Assembly (NCBI GenBank): GCA_028288165.1
Contig: JAQBOG010000024.1
Coordinates: 62,001-126,000, forward strand
Length of the DNA: 64,000 nucleotides
Direction: 5' to 3'
DNA from: Sphingobacteriales bacterium
GTDB lineage: Bacteria; Bacteroidota; Bacteroidia; Sphingobacteriales; Sphingobacteriaceae
Under the pieces are notes generated by a model. That model was not told the DNA's origin. It saw nothing but the letters and a program-made list of their open reading frames with translations, and made no database searches. Both the position numbers and the translations under genes were made by a program. This document shows, piece by piece, positions 37,112 to 46,679 of this stretch. Position 1 is the first letter of the stretch, and each line of letters opens with the position of its first letter.

Positions 37112-37750
37112 TTACGCAAATACTATTGTATTTTTTATAATTTTCATGGGATTACCAACCACAGTACACCTGTCAGGAATGTCTTGTAATACGATACTAC
37201 CAGCACCTATTTTACACCACTTTCCTACAGTAACATTCGGGTTAATTACTGCACCTGCACCTACGTGCGTACCTTCGCCAATTACTGCATTTTCAGAGAC
37301 TACACTATGTGGAGAAACATGAGCATAATTTTCTATTCTAGCTCCATTACAAATTCTTGCTGCGGTGTTTATTAAGACATGTTTGCCAATACTTACATCA
37401 TTTTGCAAAATTGCACCTTGCAAAACAACGGTTCCATCTTCTATTAATTCATTATTTGAAATAATGGCTGATGAATGAATTGCCTTACCATATGCAACAT
37501 CTAACAATTTTGCTATCTCTGCCCTTCTTTCATTATCGCCAATACTAATAATTAAAGGTAATTCTAGCTTTGGAAAAGTGCCTTTTTTAGAAATCTTAAT
37601 TCCCTTGTTTATCTGGAAACCGCATAAGGGTCGTATATAGATGTTATCGTCAAATATTCCTTTGATCTGAATATTATAGCTTTTAATGATTTCCATGATC
37701 ACTTTAGCATGACCACCAGCTCCGTATAAGTACATAAATTCCTTATCCAT
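37112..37750 (-). CDS. NeuD/PglD-like sugar O- or N-acetyltransferase
   Basis: This 212-residue protein is a NeuD/PglD-type acetyltransferase. An N-terminal Rossmann-like domain (LYGAGGHAKVIMEII) precedes a left-handed beta-helix of hexapeptide repeats (about 85-205, for example GTVVLQGAILQNDVSIGKH and VIGEGTHVGAGAVI). The histidines in ENYAHVSPHSVV are likely catalytic. The family acetylates amino sugars or sialic acid in glycan synthesis. No other glycan gene is near; the only partner is the flavoprotein downstream. Confidence 0.9.
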   Translation of the reverse strand: MDKEFMYLYGAGGHAKVIMEIIKSYNIQIKGIFDDNIYIRPLCGFQINKGIKISKKGTFPKLELPLIISIGDNERRAEIAKLLDVAYGKAIHSSAIISNNELIEDGTVVLQGAILQNDVSIGKHVLINTAARICNGARIENYAHVSPHSVVSENAVIGEGTHVGAGAVINPNVTVGKWCKIGAGSIVLQDIPDRCTVVGNPMKIIKNTIVFA

Positions 37751-37825
37751 TAATTTAATGGATAAGGTAATTATTGAAATAATTGTTTTAGAAATTTATA
37801 AGTAGGGATTTTGGCTCGAGCCGGA

Positions 37826-40282
37826 TCAAATATTACCTGAATTGATGAAGATTCTATGGTTCATCACGGCTCTTAAATCGTTGTAAAGTACCTCGTCGCC
37901 CAAGGCAGATTTTGCTTCACTTGTTGTTAAAGTCGGATTTTGAATCAGAAATGCCATTATTTTAGCAACTTTAATCTTAGAGACGATATCAAAAACTGAT
38001 ATTTCACCAGTGCTAATAAAATGTGTTAAATGGCCTTCAATGGTTCCAGTCGTATAACCTCGCTCTTGAGCAATTTCTAAGATAGACTTGCCAGACTTAA
38101 ATAGATCAAACGAAACTTGCTTTGTGTCAGTTTTAACTTTTTCCGGTTTTAGCTTAATTTCCATCGGATTGCGCTCAATTCCTTGTTCAGAGCAGTAATC
38201 TGCAATCATAGTGAGCAAATCTCGCCCATATTGCTTGGATTTGGTTTTACCAATTCCCTTTATGCTTTCTAATTCTGGTATGGATGAAGGTAATTTAGTA
38301 ACCAGCTCAACCAATGACTTTTGTGGAAGGATAATGTAAACAGGTGAATTTTTTTCCAATGCCAAATCATCCCGCCATTTTTTAATTATAGCGTATAACT
38401 GCGGATTAGGCACATTTATATTTGTACTGATTTGGAGTTTTTTGCTTTTTAAAATATTTACATAGTCAATCTCCAGGTTAGCTTTATTTTGAAGATAGCT
38501 AAGTGTTTTAAAGCCATCAATACACAGCTTCATTAGGGAGAGTTTAATGAAGCATTCTTTTAAATAGTTTTCGAAATTTTCATTAACAGTTGTTTGCACC
38601 GATTTATTATCTGTTGATAAGTTGAATGAAATAACCGGGTAATATAAGATGCTCTCGATTTTCTCTAAAAAATAGCTACAGCCCTTTTTTACACGCTCTT
38701 GCACTAAAGCATCATCTTCAGGAAGATTAATTGAGTTCGATAAATTGCTAAGTTGCTTCTTAAAGGAATCAGCAATTTTATATATTTCATTTTCAGCCCG
38801 AAGTTTTAAGCTATTAAGGCTATTGATTAAATCATCCGGTAGAATATTGTTGTGATCTTCTACTATTTTATTGCAATAGAATAAACGGGTTTTGATTCCA
38901 GAAAAATCGAATAGTTCAAATAATAGCGATTGTTGAAACGCCACTTTTGATTGAAGGAGCTGCTGTTCCGTTGGCGAATTATCATTAGCATTCTTTGTAT
39001 AAGCAGCCACAGTTCCATCAGTTTTAATGCTGTTTATGGCAATCGGCGTGCTCAATACCATTCCTTCAAAACTTTTGCATCGGCTTAAAGCCACATAGAC
39101 CTGGCCGTGAGCAAAGGCAGCATTCGCATCGATAATTGCTTTTTCAAATGTCAGGCCCTGGCTTTTATGGATAGTGATGGCCCAGGCAAGCTTTAACGGA
39201 TATTGCGTAAAAGTGCCGATCACTTTTTCTTCAATTTCTTTTGTCTCTGCATTAAGTTCGAACTTAATATTTTGCCATTCAAGCGGTTCAGCCGCTATTT
39301 CAAAGTAGTCTCCTGGGCACTTCACATAAATTTTTCCTTCACTTATATTGGTAACCTTTCCAATTTTACCATTATAAAACAAGCGCTCTCGTGATGCGTC
39401 ATTTTTAACAAACATAACTTGGGAGCCAATTTTCAATTCAAGCTCGGGTGTCACAGGGTAGGAGAACTCTGGGAATTCATCTTTAACAACAGCGTTAAAT
39501 TTATAAATGGGCTTGTCAATCTCATTCAATTTAACGTCGTTAATTCGTTGAGCAGCATTGTTATGAGTTGTTAAAGTGATATATCCTTCATCATCAGAAG
39601 CTTTAAAATTTGGTATATGTCTTTTATTGAGTTGATGTAAAACGGTTTCGGTGATTTTGTTTTCCCTTACACTATTAAGCAAATCAATAAAATGTGCATC
39701 ACTTTGGCGATAGATGTGTTTAAGTTCAATGCTTATCGGTTGAGTTTGTTGAAGCGCTTTGCTATTGAAAAAAAAGATGTTTGGGTAAAAATCCTTTAAT
39801 ATTTTCCAATCTTCATCTTTTACTACAGGTGATAATTGGTGTAAATCACCAATCATCAGTAATTGTACACCTCCAAAAGGTTGTGAATGATCTTTATAGC
39901 GTCTTAAAATTTCATCAATACCATCTAAAGTATCTGCTCTCACCATGCTTATTTCATCAATCACTAAAAGGTCTAAACTCCTAATCAGATTAATTTTTTC
40001 GCGATGGAATTTTCTGTGAGGCTCACTCACTGACAGATTTCCTGCTCCTTTAGGTACGAATGGACTGAAAGGCATTTGGAAAAAAGAGTGAATAGTTACT
40101 CCGCCGGCATTAATAGCTGCAACTCCTGTCGGAGCAACAATCGCCATTCTTTTAGGAGTTGATTTTTTTAAATTATGAAGGAAGGTTGTTTTTCCGGTAC
40201 CTGCTTTTCCGGTCAAAAATATATTTTTATTCGTGTATTGCACAAAATCAAATGCCATTTCCAACTGCACATTCGTCTCCAT
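37826..40282 (-). CDS. PIF1-type helicase with HRDC and C-terminal HTH domains
   Basis: From the ATG at 40282 this is an 818-residue protein. The N-terminal half (about 1-440) is a PIF1/RecD-like superfamily 1B helicase: Walker A GKAGTGKTTF, Walker B LLVIDEISMV, GVQLLMIGDLHQLSPV and the C-terminal TIHKSQGLTFEKAIID and ALSRCKS. An HRDC-like domain follows (about 625-700, SIKGIGKTKSKQYGRDLL), then a C-terminal helix-turn-helix segment (IAQERGYTTGTIEGHL) seen in RecQ-like proteins. It probably unwinds DNA in recombination or repair. A start at 40309 is possible. Confidence 0.92.
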   Translation of the reverse strand: METNVQLEMAFDFVQYTNKNIFLTGKAGTGKTTFLHNLKKSTPKRMAIVAPTGVAAINAGGVTIHSFFQMPFSPFVPKGAGNLSVSEPHRKFHREKINLIRSLDLLVIDEISMVRADTLDGIDEILRRYKDHSQPFGGVQLLMIGDLHQLSPVVKDEDWKILKDFYPNIFFFNSKALQQTQPISIELKHIYRQSDAHFIDLLNSVRENKITETVLHQLNKRHIPNFKASDDEGYITLTTHNNAAQRINDVKLNEIDKPIYKFNAVVKDEFPEFSYPVTPELELKIGSQVMFVKNDASRERLFYNGKIGKVTNISEGKIYVKCPGDYFEIAAEPLEWQNIKFELNAETKEIEEKVIGTFTQYPLKLAWAITIHKSQGLTFEKAIIDANAAFAHGQVYVALSRCKSFEGMVLSTPIAINSIKTDGTVAAYTKNANDNSPTEQQLLQSKVAFQQSLLFELFDFSGIKTRLFYCNKIVEDHNNILPDDLINSLNSLKLRAENEIYKIADSFKKQLSNLSNSINLPEDDALVQERVKKGCSYFLEKIESILYYPVISFNLSTDNKSVQTTVNENFENYLKECFIKLSLMKLCIDGFKTLSYLQNKANLEIDYVNILKSKKLQISTNINVPNPQLYAIIKKWRDDLALEKNSPVYIILPQKSLVELVTKLPSSIPELESIKGIGKTKSKQYGRDLLTMIADYCSEQGIERNPMEIKLKPEKVKTDTKQVSFDLFKSGKSILEIAQERGYTTGTIEGHLTHFISTGEISVFDIVSKIKVAKIMAFLIQNPTLTTSEAKSALGDEVLYNDLRAVMNHRIFINSGNI

Positions 40283-40408
40283 TTTATTTGTTGAAATTAG
40301 ATGTAACACAATATTACAGATTTATTGCGGAGTACAAATTGAATCAAAAAGAAAATGGGTTAAGAATTGCATTGCAACTCTTAACCCATTCAGTATTACC
40401 AAGGCCAA

Positions 40409-41809
40409 CTATTCTAACCCATCTATGCTGATAGCAACCTTTCCTTTTGCTACAACCATCGTTATAATTGCGTTAGGCGTTAAAACGATTTTGTTTGGAG
40501 CCAGTTCCGTCATAGCCCCATTTACTTTAACTCCTTTTACAGGTTGGTAGTTAGTTAAATAAGTAGCCATTGTTTTCTGGCCTTCATTAAGCTGATCAGC
40601 AATAGAGAAACGGCAACTTTGTTCCATTTTTTTCAAAATTATTCCATGCACTAACCAGTCGCCCGCTTTTAACAATTTGCTTTTGGAATCTAAAACAAAA
40701 TCCACCTCATCTAAAAATATCTCCTTGGTTACGGCATCATATTTCGGTATTCCAGAAAGATAAAAATCACCATTGATGGTTCCTTCCATGGCTAATTCTA
40801 CTATTAGTTTACCATCTTTTCCCCACAAATTTATATCCTTAACAGTTACTGAGCGCTTTCCTGATTCAAATTTTTGCCCGGCGAAGTTTTTACGCACCAT
40901 CGCAGCAGCATTTTCATAAGTAATAAATCCGGCAACGTTCGCATTAAACTCATTTGGCATCTTTTCTACTGATTTCAGCACGAGCTTACTCTTATCAAAA
41001 CTTAACGTAGGCTTAGACCCGATTGAAGTTTCCATGTATGATTTCATGCCCATATTTACCGTAATTTTTTTATTTGCTACAATGGCTTTTGTAGCGTAAA
41101 GCTCTACGGGTTGTATGGCAAACCATGTTTTGTATTCCGGGTTTACCTCCACAGGTTTACTCACCTGCTCTAGTGCATCTAACACATAAGGCTTAATATC
41201 TAAAGATTGTGCAATGGCATCATCCATTATTTTAGCTAGCCTACTTTTAAAAACAATTAATGCAGGATTAATCAAATAAGTTATCGGCATATTTTTACCC
41301 ATCACACTTATGCTTGGACTTTCATTCCATACAATATCTTCAATTTGAGTTTTCGTGGTTATTTTCCAATTACTCAACCCTGCCACAGAATTTAGTTTTA
41401 TAGTTCCATTTAAATTAAGATCACGAGTATCATAAGCCGAAATGCCGAATTTCTCTACGCCATATTTTATTCTAGTCCATATTTTCAAAGGAAGTTGCAT
41501 TTGCAGTTTACCGTTTTGCTCACTCACAATAATTGGAGCTTGTTTCCACACCTTTAGCATTAGGTTATCATCTTCCAATACATTGTCTTCGTAAATCAAG
41601 CCGTTTAAATATTTATTAGTTTGGGTTTGAATGTCGGCAACGCTCAATTCCACCGGAAGATTAATGAAAGAAACTTGTTTGTCGTATACAACAGCTGCAT
41701 TATTATAACCTGGCAGCGGTTTCAAAGTGACTAATTTACTGCTTGTGCTACAAGAGGTGACGCCTAAAAGAACGGCTGCAAAAAACGGAAGTATAGAGTT
41801 GTGTTTCAC
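40409..41809 (-). CDS. DUF4403 family lipoprotein
   Basis: This 466-residue protein has a lipoprotein signal (ending LLGVTSCS) and matches my recollection of the DUF4403 family in its spread of conserved blocks (QVSFINLPVELSVADIQ near the N-terminus, MQLPLKIWTRIKYG in the middle, and FVLDSKSKLLKAGDWLVHG near the end). The family is predicted to be exported and has no known function. The start codon is GTG, since no suitable ATG precedes the lipobox. Confidence 0.85.
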   Translation of the reverse strand: MKHNSILPFFAAVLLGVTSCSTSSKLVTLKPLPGYNNAAVVYDKQVSFINLPVELSVADIQTQTNKYLNGLIYEDNVLEDDNLMLKVWKQAPIIVSEQNGKLQMQLPLKIWTRIKYGVEKFGISAYDTRDLNLNGTIKLNSVAGLSNWKITTKTQIEDIVWNESPSISVMGKNMPITYLINPALIVFKSRLAKIMDDAIAQSLDIKPYVLDALEQVSKPVEVNPEYKTWFAIQPVELYATKAIVANKKITVNMGMKSYMETSIGSKPTLSFDKSKLVLKSVEKMPNEFNANVAGFITYENAAAMVRKNFAGQKFESGKRSVTVKDINLWGKDGKLIVELAMEGTINGDFYLSGIPKYDAVTKEIFLDEVDFVLDSKSKLLKAGDWLVHGIILKKMEQSCRFSIADQLNEGQKTMATYLTNYQPVKGVKVNGAMTELAPNKIVLTPNAIITMVVAKGKVAISIDGLE

Positions 41810-41866
41810 TGTGTTTAATTTTTATGCGAAGATATTACGGATTGTGTTAAAAGCAATGGAATTTTA

Positions 41867-42176
41867 ATTCGTGCTTATCCAAACGAACTTTAATCAGATA
41901 TTATCAAGATAACACCTCGTCGAAAAAAAAACTTGAGGCTTGGTTCAAAGAGGTTGAAGATAGTGATTGGGAAAAGCCTGGCGATGTTATTAAAGATTAT
42001 CCTTTGCAGATGTTATTAGAGGCAAAAGGTTTGTTTTTAATATTAAAGGAAATGATTTCAGACTCATTGCAGATATTGAGTTTAGAATCAAAGTAGTCTT
42101 TATTGTTTGGATTGGAGCACATGCCAGTTATGATAAAATAGATGTGAAGGAGGTTAGCTATGTTAAAAATAATTAA
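41867..42176 (+). pseudogene. HigB-like toxin, frameshifted
   Basis: The plus strand encodes a HigB-type mRNA interferase in two frames. The first part reads SKRTLIRYYQDNTSSKKKL, then EAWFKEVEDSDWEKPGDVIK and DYP. One missing T near 42003-42006 then shifts the frame. The second part reads RGKRFVFNIKGNDFRLIADI, then WIGAHASYDKIDVKEV, to a stop at 42174-42176. At the 5' end the start appears lost (ATT) with a further likely one-base loss near 41875. It overlaps the higA start by 17 bases, the order usual for higBA. The toxin should be inactive. Confidence 0.82.
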
Positions 42177-42516
42177 AACAGAAAGTGAGTATGATGATGC
42201 TTTGGCACAGGCATATTTATTAATGCAAAAAGACGATTTATCTGATTCAGAGTCAGATGAATTTGAACTGTTGACTCTTTTGATAGAACATTACGAAAAG
42301 GAACATTATCCAATTGCGCCACCTAGCCCTATTGATGCAATCAAATTCAGATTGGAACAATTAGGGAAGCCGGAATCAGAGCTTTCCAAAATTTTAGGAG
42401 CGAGAAGCAGACAATCTGAAATATTAAGCGGAAAACGAAAATTAAGTTTGAGCATGATCCGGAAATTACATGAAGTTTTGGGAATTCCTGCTATTAGCTT
42501 GATAGGGGAATATTGA
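42160..42516 (+). CDS. higA: HigA-type antitoxin
   Basis: This 118-residue protein resembles HigA antitoxins of Bacteroidota. An acidic N-terminus is followed by a C-terminal helix-turn-helix (SKILGARSRQSEILSGKRKL with LSLSMIRKLHEVLGIPAISL). The antitoxin binds HigB and represses the operon promoter. It is intact although the toxin upstream is broken, so it may be kept as an orphan regulator or be a recent leftover. GGAGG lies just before the start (GAAGGAGGTTAGCTATG). Confidence 0.88.
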   Translation: MLKIIKTESEYDDALAQAYLLMQKDDLSDSESDEFELLTLLIEHYEKEHYPIAPPSPIDAIKFRLEQLGKPESELSKILGARSRQSEILSGKRKLSLSMIRKLHEVLGIPAISLIGEY

Positions 42517-42955
42517 ACGGGATAATTTATTAAAACATACCCATGTTTTAATAAAATTAAAAGCAATGTTTGAAAAGCAGGTTTCTGTGTTTCATCGCTT
42601 GGTTCAGTCCCGCCAATCATTGCAAATCCTCATTCTTCCCCGCCGCTCTATTCTCTTGCTCATTCCGGGTTTTCCGTTTTTGTCGGGTTTACTTTGGGTA
42701 AGTATTTCGCTTTATTAAAGTAGCAGCGCACTTACTGACCGTTTTTAGCACCTCTTACTTAATTAAGATAGTAGTTAAAACCCCTCTTTTTATAAACCTG
42801 ATAACAACGGCATCCGCTTCTCTTGCGGATATAGTGGATAGCAGGACTGCACTTAAATAGTAGCACAAATGTTCATTTTCTAATAATTCGAGATAAATCA
42901 TTCAGCCAAAGCATCATATCTAAAAATCAGTCATAATCTTTTTTAGGTCAACTGC
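42517..42955. other. Spacer before the str operon
   Basis: Of the roughly 515 bases between higA and rpsL, the first part (42517-42790) shows no gene or clear structure. A weak hairpin element is at 42797-42862 and the rpsL promoter is at 42956. Confidence 0.5.
42797..42862 (+). repeat. Possible degenerate palindromic element, copy F
   Basis: GATAACAACGGCATCCGC, then TTGCGGATATAGTGGATAGC and AGGACTGCACTTA, resemble the arms of copy E (GATGGAAGCGACATCC and GATACAGCGGACAGCGTGTTA). ATCCGC and GCGGAT pair around TTCTCTT. The similarity is partial and the assignment is tentative. Confidence 0.35.
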
Positions 42956-42985
42956 TTGAAAATCAAAAATAAGTTCATACTTTTG
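42956..42985 (+). promoter_or_regulatory. Promoter of the str operon (rpsL-rpsG-fusA-rpsJ)
   Basis: TTG at 42956-42958, a 19-base spacer and TACTTTTG at 42978-42985 match the Bacteroidota promoter consensus (TTG, 19-20 bases, TAnnTTTG) exactly in both boxes. The rpsL start follows 47 bases later. Confidence 0.8.
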
Positions 42986-43031
42986 CGTTCCTTTTAAATA
43001 AGGATAAAACTATAAACACAAAAAGCAAGAA

Positions 43032-43457
43032 ATGCCTACTATTCAACAATTAGTTAGAAAAGGTAGAGTAGCTCTGGTTGACAAGAGTAAGTCGCCAGCG
43101 TTGGACAGTTGTCCACAGCGAAGAGGAGTGTGCACACGTGTATACACCACTACCCCTAAAAAACCAAACTCAGCAATGCGTAAAGTTGCCCGTGTGCGCT
43201 TAACCAACGGTAAAGAGGTGAATGCCTATATACCTGGAGAAGGTCACAACTTGCAAGAACACTCAATCGTTTTGATTCGTGGTGGTCGTGTTAAGGATTT
43301 ACCGGGTGTACGTTATCACATTATTCGTGGTGCATTGGATACATCAGGTGTTGCTGGTAGAAATCAACGTCGTTCTAAATACGGAACTAAGCGTCCGAAA
43401 CCAGGTCAAGTGGCTGCTCCTGCAAAAGGTGCCCCGCAAAAAGGTAAAAAGAAATAA
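43032..43457 (+). CDS. rpsL: 30S ribosomal protein S12
   Basis: This 141-residue protein is S12, which monitors codon-anticodon pairing in the decoding centre. [19 protein letters not shown] and [13 protein letters not shown] are conserved. The lysines that, when changed, give streptomycin resistance (K43, and K88 in GRVKDLPG) are unchanged, so a sensitive allele is predicted. The lysine-rich tail ([12 protein letters not shown]) is longer than the E. coli form. It is the first gene of the str operon. Confidence 0.98.
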   Translation: MPTIQQLVRKGRVALVDKSKSPALDSCPQRRGVCTRVYTTTPKKPNSAMRKVARVRLTNGKEVNAYIPGEGHNLQEHSIVLIRGGRVKDLPGVRYHIIRGALDTSGVAGRNQRRSKYGTKRPKPGQVAAPAKGAPQKGKKK

Positions 43458-43475
43458 TTAGCGGAGGAAAGCACA

Positions 43476-43943
43476 ATGAGAAAGTCAAAACCAAAAAAGA
43501 GAATCATCCTGCCTGATCCAAAGTTTAACGACGTAATGGTTACCAGGTTTGTAAATAATATGATGTACGACGGTAAAAAGTCTATTGCTTATACAATATT
43601 CTATGATGCTGTTGAACTAGTTGAGAAAAAAACCAGCGAAAGTGGTTTAGAAGCTTGGAAAAAAGCGTTGAACAACGTAATGCCTGCCGTTGAAGTAAAA
43701 TCACGCCGTGTAGGTGGTGCTAACTTCCAGGTTCCTACTGAAGTTCGCCCAGAGCGTAAAATCGCTTTAGGAATGAAATGGTTAATCAATTATTCTCGTA
43801 AACGTGGCGAAAAAACCATGATGGAGAAATTAGCTGGTGAAATTATTTCAGCATCTAAAGGTGAAGGTGCAGCAGTTAAGAAAAAAGAAGATACCCACAA
43901 AATGGCGGAGGCGAACAAAGCGTTCTCTCACTTCCGTTTCTAG
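43476..43943 (+). CDS. rpsG: 30S ribosomal protein S7
   Basis: This 155-residue protein is S7, an assembly initiator in the small-subunit head. [38 protein letters not shown] and [10 protein letters not shown] are conserved. A strong Shine-Dalgarno-like GGAGG lies just upstream (GCGGAGGAAAGCACAATG), unusual for this phylum. A hairpin follows the gene at 43968. Confidence 0.98.
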   Translation: MRKSKPKKRIILPDPKFNDVMVTRFVNNMMYDGKKSIAYTIFYDAVELVEKKTSESGLEAWKKALNNVMPAVEVKSRRVGGANFQVPTEVRPERKIALGMKWLINYSRKRGEKTMMEKLAGEIISASKGEGAAVKKKEDTHKMAEANKAFSHFRF

Positions 43944-43967
43944 AACAACCGATTACACAGATTTAAG

Positions 43968-44010
43968 GATTACACCGATTGTATTTTTATGATCGGTGTA
44001 ATCTTTTAAA
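43968..44010 (+). terminator. Terminator-like hairpin between rpsG and fusA
   Basis: GATTACACCGAT (43968-43979) pairs fully with ATCGGTGTAATC (43992-44003) around 12 bases, then TTTT. It has the shape of a terminator inside the str operon and could act as an attenuator. A GATTACACAGATTT word just upstream shows the stem belongs to a repeated-word spacer. Confidence 0.6.
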
Positions 44011-44034
44011 AATCAAAGAAATCATTTTTCAAAA

Positions 44035-46140
44035 ATGTCAAGAGATCTAAAATATACAAGAAATATTGGTATCGCTGCTCACATAGATGCTGGTAAAACA
44101 ACTACTACTGAGCGTATCCTTTATTATTCTGGTGTTAGTCATAAAATTGGTGAAGTGCACGAAGGTGCAGCAACCATGGACTGGATGGCACAAGAGCAGG
44201 AGCGTGGTATCACTATCACGTCTGCTGCAACTACAGTTGATTGGAAATACAGAAATCAAACTTATCACATCAATATTATTGATACTCCCGGACACGTTGA
44301 TTTTACCGTTGAGGTAAATCGTTCATTACGTGTATTGGATGGATTGGTTTTCTTGTTTTCTGCAGTTGATGGTGTTGAGCCTCAATCTGAAACTAACTGG
44401 CGTTTAGCAAACAATTATAGCGTTGCACGTATTGGTTTCGTTAATAAAATGGACCGTTCTGGTGCTGACTTCTTAAAAGTTGTTAAGCAAGTTAAAGATA
44501 TGTTAGGCAGTAATGCTGTTCCTTTACAATTACCTATCGGCGCTGAAGAAGGTTTTCAAGGCGTAGTTGATTTGATCAATAACCGCGGTATTGTTTGGAA
44601 TGAGCATGATAAAGGGATGACTTTCACTGAAGTTCCAATTCCAGAAGATATGTTGGAAGAGGTTGCTGAATGGAGAGAGAAATTGCTTGAGTCTGTTGCA
44701 GAATATGATGAAAGCTTAATGGAGAAATTTTTCGAAGCTCCTGAAACAATTACTGAACGCGAAGTTTTAGACGCTTTACGCCAAGCTGTTTTGGATGCTA
44801 AGATTGTTCCTATGGTTTGTGGTTCATCTTTCAAAAACAAAGGTGTTCAAACCATGCTTGATTATGTGATGGAATTACTTCCTTCACCAATGGATGTTGA
44901 AGGTATTGTGGGTACTCACCCTGATACTGGTGCTGAAATTGTACGTCAACCTTCGGAAAAAGAGCCATTTGCAGCATTAGCGTTTAAAATTGCAACAGAT
45001 CCATTTGTAGGTCGTTTGTGTTTTATCCGCGTTTACTCCGGTAACTTAGATGCTGGTTCTTATGTGTATAACATGAGATCTGGAAATAAAGAGCGTATTT
45101 CTCGTATTTTCCAAATGCATGCTAACAAGCAAAATCCTATTCCAAATGTTGGAGCTGGAGATATTGCTGCGGTAGTGGGTTTTAAAGATATCAAAACAGG
45201 TGATACACTTTGTGATGAGAAAAACCCAATTGTATTGGAGTCTATGAATTTCCCTGAGCCTGTTATCGGTTTAGCTATTGAGCCTAAAACTCAAGCTGAC
45301 TTAGATAAGTTAGGTATGGCTTTAGGCAAGTTATCTGAGGAAGATCCTACTTTCCACGTTAAAACGGATGAAGAAACTGGTCAAACAGTTATTTCAGGAA
45401 TGGGCGAGCTTCACCTTGATATTATCATGGATCGTTTGAAACGTGAATTCAAAGTTGAAGTTAACCAAGGTGCTCCACAAGTTTCTTACAAAGAAGCAAT
45501 TACAGGTACTACGCAACACCGTGAAACATACAAGAAACAAACTGGTGGTCGTGGTAAATTTGCAGACATCCAAATCATTGTTTCTCCGAATGATGAAGGT
45601 AAAACTGGTTTACAGTTTATCAACGAAATTTCAGGTGGTTCAATTCCACGTGAATTTATTCCATCAATCGAAAAGGGATTTGCTGCTGCAATGGTAAACG
45701 GTGTTTTAGCTGGATATCCATTACAAGATATGAAAGTTCGTTTAATTGACGGATCATTCCACGCTGTCGATTCAGATGCTTTATCTTTCGAGATTTGTGC
45801 TAAATCTGCTTTCCGTGAGGCATTGCCGAAATGTAAGCCTGTTTTATTAGAGCCAATCATGAAAATCGAAATACTTACCCCTGAAGAAAACATGGGTGAT
45901 GTAATTGGTGATATGAACCGTCGTCGTGGCCAGCTTTTAGGTATGGATTCACGTGCAGGAGCACAAGTTATTAAGGCAACTGTACCTCTTTCAGAAATGT
46001 TTGGTTATGTAACTCAGTTACGTACTATCACTTCTGGACGTGCAACGTCAACTATGGAGTTTGATCACTATGCTGAAGCGCCAAGAAACGTTCAAGAAGA
46101 AGTAATTGCTAAAGTAAAAGGTAAAAAAGCTAACGCTTAG
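44035..46140 (+). CDS. fusA: Elongation factor G
   Basis: This 701-residue GTPase is EF-G, which translocates tRNA and mRNA during elongation. G1 AHIDAGKT, switch region [11 protein letters not shown]3 DTPGHVDF and G4 NKMD are in the first 150 residues. Domain IV contains [11 protein letters not shown], and the C-terminal part [16 protein letters not shown] and [16 protein letters not shown] is typical. Length is normal. The gene is third in the str operon, and no tuf gene follows it. Confidence 0.98.
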   Translation: MSRDLKYTRNIGIAAHIDAGKTTTTERILYYSGVSHKIGEVHEGAATMDWMAQEQERGITITSAATTVDWKYRNQTYHINIIDTPGHVDFTVEVNRSLRVLDGLVFLFSAVDGVEPQSETNWRLANNYSVARIGFVNKMDRSGADFLKVVKQVKDMLGSNAVPLQLPIGAEEGFQGVVDLINNRGIVWNEHDKGMTFTEVPIPEDMLEEVAEWREKLLESVAEYDESLMEKFFEAPETITEREVLDALRQAVLDAKIVPMVCGSSFKNKGVQTMLDYVMELLPSPMDVEGIVGTHPDTGAEIVRQPSEKEPFAALAFKIATDPFVGRLCFIRVYSGNLDAGSYVYNMRSGNKERISRIFQMHANKQNPIPNVGAGDIAAVVGFKDIKTGDTLCDEKNPIVLESMNFPEPVIGLAIEPKTQADLDKLGMALGKLSEEDPTFHVKTDEETGQTVISGMGELHLDIIMDRLKREFKVEVNQGAPQVSYKEAITGTTQHRETYKKQTGGRGKFADIQIIVSPNDEGKTGLQFINEISGGSIPREFIPSIEKGFAAAMVNGVLAGYPLQDMKVRLIDGSFHAVDSDALSFEICAKSAFREALPKCKPVLLEPIMKIEILTPEENMGDVIGDMNRRRGQLLGMDSRAGAQVIKATVPLSEMFGYVTQLRTITSGRATSTMEFDHYAEAPRNVQEEVIAKVKGKKANA

Positions 46141-46141
46141 T

Positions 46142-46216
46142 AAGTTGTAGGTTATGGGTTGTAAGTTGTATGAAGTATACGCTTAAGTTCAACTTACAAC
46201 CTTCAACCTACAACTT
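46142..46216. repeat. Long word-repeat hairpin between fusA and rpsJ
   Basis: A 27-base arm (46142-46168, words AAGTTGTAGGTT and GGTTGTAAGTTG) pairs with 46190-46216 with three mismatches around a 21-base loop. The same words appear between rplP and rpmC (53343-53416). The hairpin has no T run and is probably transcribed within the operon. Confidence 0.8.
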
Positions 46217-46234
46217 TCAACAATAAATAAACAA

Positions 46235-46264
46235 CCTTGCTTAATTAATAGCTCTTAAGTAAGG
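46235..46264 (+). promoter_or_regulatory. Hairpin just before rpsJ
   Basis: CCTTGCTTAA (46235-46244) pairs with TTAAGTAAGG (46255-46264), a 10-bp stem with one G-U pair, ending 16 bases before the rpsJ start codon. Its place suggests translational control of S10, or a stabilised 5' end. This is an inference. Confidence 0.5.
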
Positions 46265-46280
46265 ATAACTTAAAAACAAA

Positions 46281-46586
46281 ATGAGCCAAAGAATCAGAAT
46301 TAAATTGAAATCTTACGATTACAACTTAGTAGATAAATCTGCTGAGAAAATCGTTAAAACTGTAAAACCTACAGGTGCAGTGGTAAGTGGACCAATTCCT
46401 TTGCCTACAGAAAAGAAAATTTTTACTGTACTTCGTTCTCCACACGTAAACAAGAAAGCTCGTGAGCAATTCCAATTATGTGCCTACAAACGTTTGTTAG
46501 ATATTTATAGCTCAAACTCAAAAACAGTTGATGCTTTAATGAAACTTGAGTTACCAAGTGGAGTTGAAGTTGAAATTAAAGTTTAG
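46281..46586 (+). CDS. rpsJ: 30S ribosomal protein S10
   Basis: This 101-residue protein is S10. [36 protein letters not shown] and [14 protein letters not shown] are conserved. S10 is in the small-subunit head and also acts as NusE in antitermination. It closes the str operon here, since a terminator follows at 46609, and it is separated from rplC by two other genes. Confidence 0.98.
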   Translation: MSQRIRIKLKSYDYNLVDKSAEKIVKTVKPTGAVVSGPIPLPTEKKIFTVLRSPHVNKKAREQFQLCAYKRLLDIYSSNSKTVDALMKLELPSGVEVEIKV

Positions 46587-46608
46587 TTATTCGATTTTCC
46601 AAAAATTG

Positions 46609-46637
46609 AGGGCTGCCATTTATGGTGGCCTTTGTTG
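46609..46637 (+). terminator. Terminator of the str operon
   Basis: GGCTGCCA and TGGTGGCC form an 8-bp stem with two G-U pairs around TTTA, followed by TTTGTTGTT. It starts 23 bases after rpsJ. The T run is interrupted, so strength is moderate. Confidence 0.65.
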
Positions 46638-46679
46638 TTATTAAATATTTCGATTCAATCTCAACATTCAATAGATTGC

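Noticed and set aside
42160-42162. Reading higA as a two-gene intact toxin-antitoxin system
   Set aside because: The upstream HigB frame is broken by a one-base loss and has no good start.
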